NCBI RefSeq assembly: GCF_000156655.1
Contig: NZ_DS996845.1
Span: forward strand, 93,376-125,633
DNA length: 32,258 nucleotides
Origin: Holdemanella biformis DSM 3989
GTDB taxonomy: Bacteria > Bacillota_I > Bacilli_A > Erysipelotrichales > Erysipelotrichaceae
Direction: 5' to 3'
In this document: positions 31,479-32,258 of the stretch, in pieces
Layout of the letters: the number at the start of each line of letters is the position of its first letter
Numbering within the stretch: the stretch's first letter is position 1
Translations under genes and position numbers: made by a program
The notes under the pieces: generated by a model
Told to the model about the DNA's origin: nothing
What the model saw: only the letters and a program-made list of their open reading frames with translations
Database searches by the model: none

Positions 31479-32195
31479 ATGAGTACACATATTGAAGCTA
31501 AAAAGGAAGATGTAGCCAATATTGTTTTAATGCCAGGTGATCCGCTAAGAGCAAAGATGATAGCAGATACTTACCTAAATGATGTGACAATCATAAATAA
31601 TGTTAGAAACATGTTAGGTTTTACTGGATATTATAAAAACATGAAGATTACTGTTATGGGAAGTGGTATGGGAATACCAAGCATGGGAATATACTCTTAT
31701 GAATTGTTTGACAAATATGATGTTGAATTTATTATACGAATTGGAACAGCCGGATCATACACTGAAGAATTAGATGTTTATGATACGGTGCTTGTTGATG
31801 AATGTTATAGTGAGTCAACTTATGCATATTGTCAATCGTTGAAAAAGACTCATGTTGAAAAACCATCTTTGCAATTAAACAAAACGATTTTAAAGACGGC
31901 AAAAAAAATGGGAAGGAAATTGACTGTTGCTAAGGCGCATAGTTCAGATGTATACAAAAGAGAAGAGAAAGCTAAAGCTTTAGTAAATGATGCTATTCAA
32001 AAAGAAAAGTGTAAATGTGTAGAGATGGAATCATATGCTCTTTTTCATAATGCAAAAGTGTTAAACAAACAAAGCGCATGTCTATTAACAATTTCAGATA
32101 GCATGGTTTCAAAGAAAAAAACAACAAGTGAAGAACGTGAAAAACTATTTATAAACATGATTGAAATTGCTCTTGAAACGGCATTGGAGTTATAG
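31479..32195 (+). CDS. deoD: Purine-nucleoside phosphorylase, DeoD type
   Basis: DeoD splits purine (deoxy)nucleosides with phosphate to base and (deoxy)ribose-1-phosphate. Sequence marks: His4, phosphate-site MPGDPLRAK (Gly20, Arg24), Arg43, IIRIGTAG with Arg87, VEMES near 181-185 and the catalytic Asp207 in ISDSM with Arg220 to match. The serine of the usual RVGSCG loop is Thr90. ATG 31479 gives 238 residues and aligns with DeoD N-termini; ATG 31467 lies one base after AAAGGA. The regulator gene ends five bases before. Confidence 0.94.
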   Translation: MSTHIEAKKEDVANIVLMPGDPLRAKMIADTYLNDVTIINNVRNMLGFTGYYKNMKITVMGSGMGIPSMGIYSYELFDKYDVEFIIRIGTAGSYTEELDVYDTVLVDECYSESTYAYCQSLKKTHVEKPSLQLNKTILKTAKKMGRKLTVAKAHSSDVYKREEKAKALVNDAIQKEKCKCVEMESYALFHNAKVLNKQSACLLTISDSMVSKKKTTSEEREKLFINMIEIALETALEL

Positions 32196-32258
32196 ATGAA
32201 AGGGAATTGTAAATTTAAAAAAATTGTAACGATCGTCATCGATTCTTTTGGGATTGGG
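32196..32258 (+). CDS. deoB: Phosphopentomutase, 5' end only
   Basis: Only 21 codons lie in the window. KKIVTIVIDSFGIG matches the N-terminus of DeoB, with the metal-binding Asp in DSFGIG. DeoB converts ribose-1-phosphate or deoxyribose-1-phosphate to the 5-phosphates, directly following DeoD in the pathway. The ATG is adjacent to the deoD stop, and GGAG lies about seven bases before it. The family call is strong, given the motif and gene order, even from this short fragment. Confidence 0.88.
   Translation, partial: MKGNCKFKKIVTIVIDSFGIG

Noticed and set aside
1-32258. tRNA, rRNA, insertion sequences, prophage or CRISPR repeats
   Set aside because: No cloverleaf-like sequence, no transposase or integrase frame, and no regularly spaced repeats were seen on reading both strands.

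Overview
The window is AT-rich (I estimate roughly one third G+C) and reads as a chromosomal stretch of a low-GC Firmicute. Conserved Bacillota blocks (rpmH-rnpA-yidC-jag, pth-mfd-rqcP, ywiB-like-argS-rpoE, rsmG-parA-parB) sit beside a cellobiose-type PTS, a T-box and a glmS ribozyme. No sporulation genes appear where Bacillus carries them between pth and rqcP. Together with the DUF5662 gene this suggests an Erysipelotrichia-like, non-sporulating host; that placement is inference. Almost everything is on the plus strand; only relP/DUF4230 and the DUF5662 gene are on minus.

Layout. (1) 1-2529: the tail of a FemX/MurM-like peptidoglycan bridge enzyme, then rpmH, rnpA, yidC and khpB (jag). dnaA is not next to rpmH. 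(2) 2566-8366: a tightly overlapping run pth, mfd, rqcP, a NUDIX hydrolase and an HD-domain dNTPase-like gene, concerned with translation rescue, repair and nucleotide housekeeping. (3) 8498-10909: a DUF1934 gene with an apparently leaderless start, argS and the RNA polymerase delta subunit. (4) 10974-17705: a wall teichoic acid (or similar polyol-phosphate polymer) cluster: a possible leader peptide with terminator, the export ABC pair TagG/TagH, TagD, and three CDP-glycerol-type polymerases, the first fused to a GT2 glycosyltransferase. (5) 17756-19282: a T-box riboswitch, probably isoleucine-specific, in front of a YkvI-family transporter. (6) 19291-20525 (minus): a DUF4230 membrane protein and a small alarmone synthetase. 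(7) 20633-23024: rsmG, parA, parB. (8) 23036-25069: glmS with its self-cleaving ribozyme. (9) 25070-25591 (minus): DUF5662. (10) 25698-32258: lactose/cellobiose-family PTS EIIA, EIIB and EIIC, adenine deaminase, a PRD/EIIA transcription regulator, DeoD and the start of DeoB, cut by the window edge.

Two places look most novel. In the glmS leader, the first few bases of the mRNA, which the ribozyme removes, are complementary over 9 bp to a segment just before the Shine-Dalgarno. That segment also contains a perfect anti-Shine-Dalgarno. The two helices exclude each other, so self-cleavage could directly switch translation off. The second is the PTS cluster: its permease is of the beta-glucoside type, but it has no glycosidase and is coupled instead to adenine deaminase, purine nucleoside phosphorylase and phosphopentomutase. 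This points to a PTS serving purine nucleoside or ribosyl compound use. No tRNA, rRNA, insertion sequence or CRISPR array was seen. The only gene-free stretch over 300 bases (17706-18088) holds a terminator, a promoter and the T-box.
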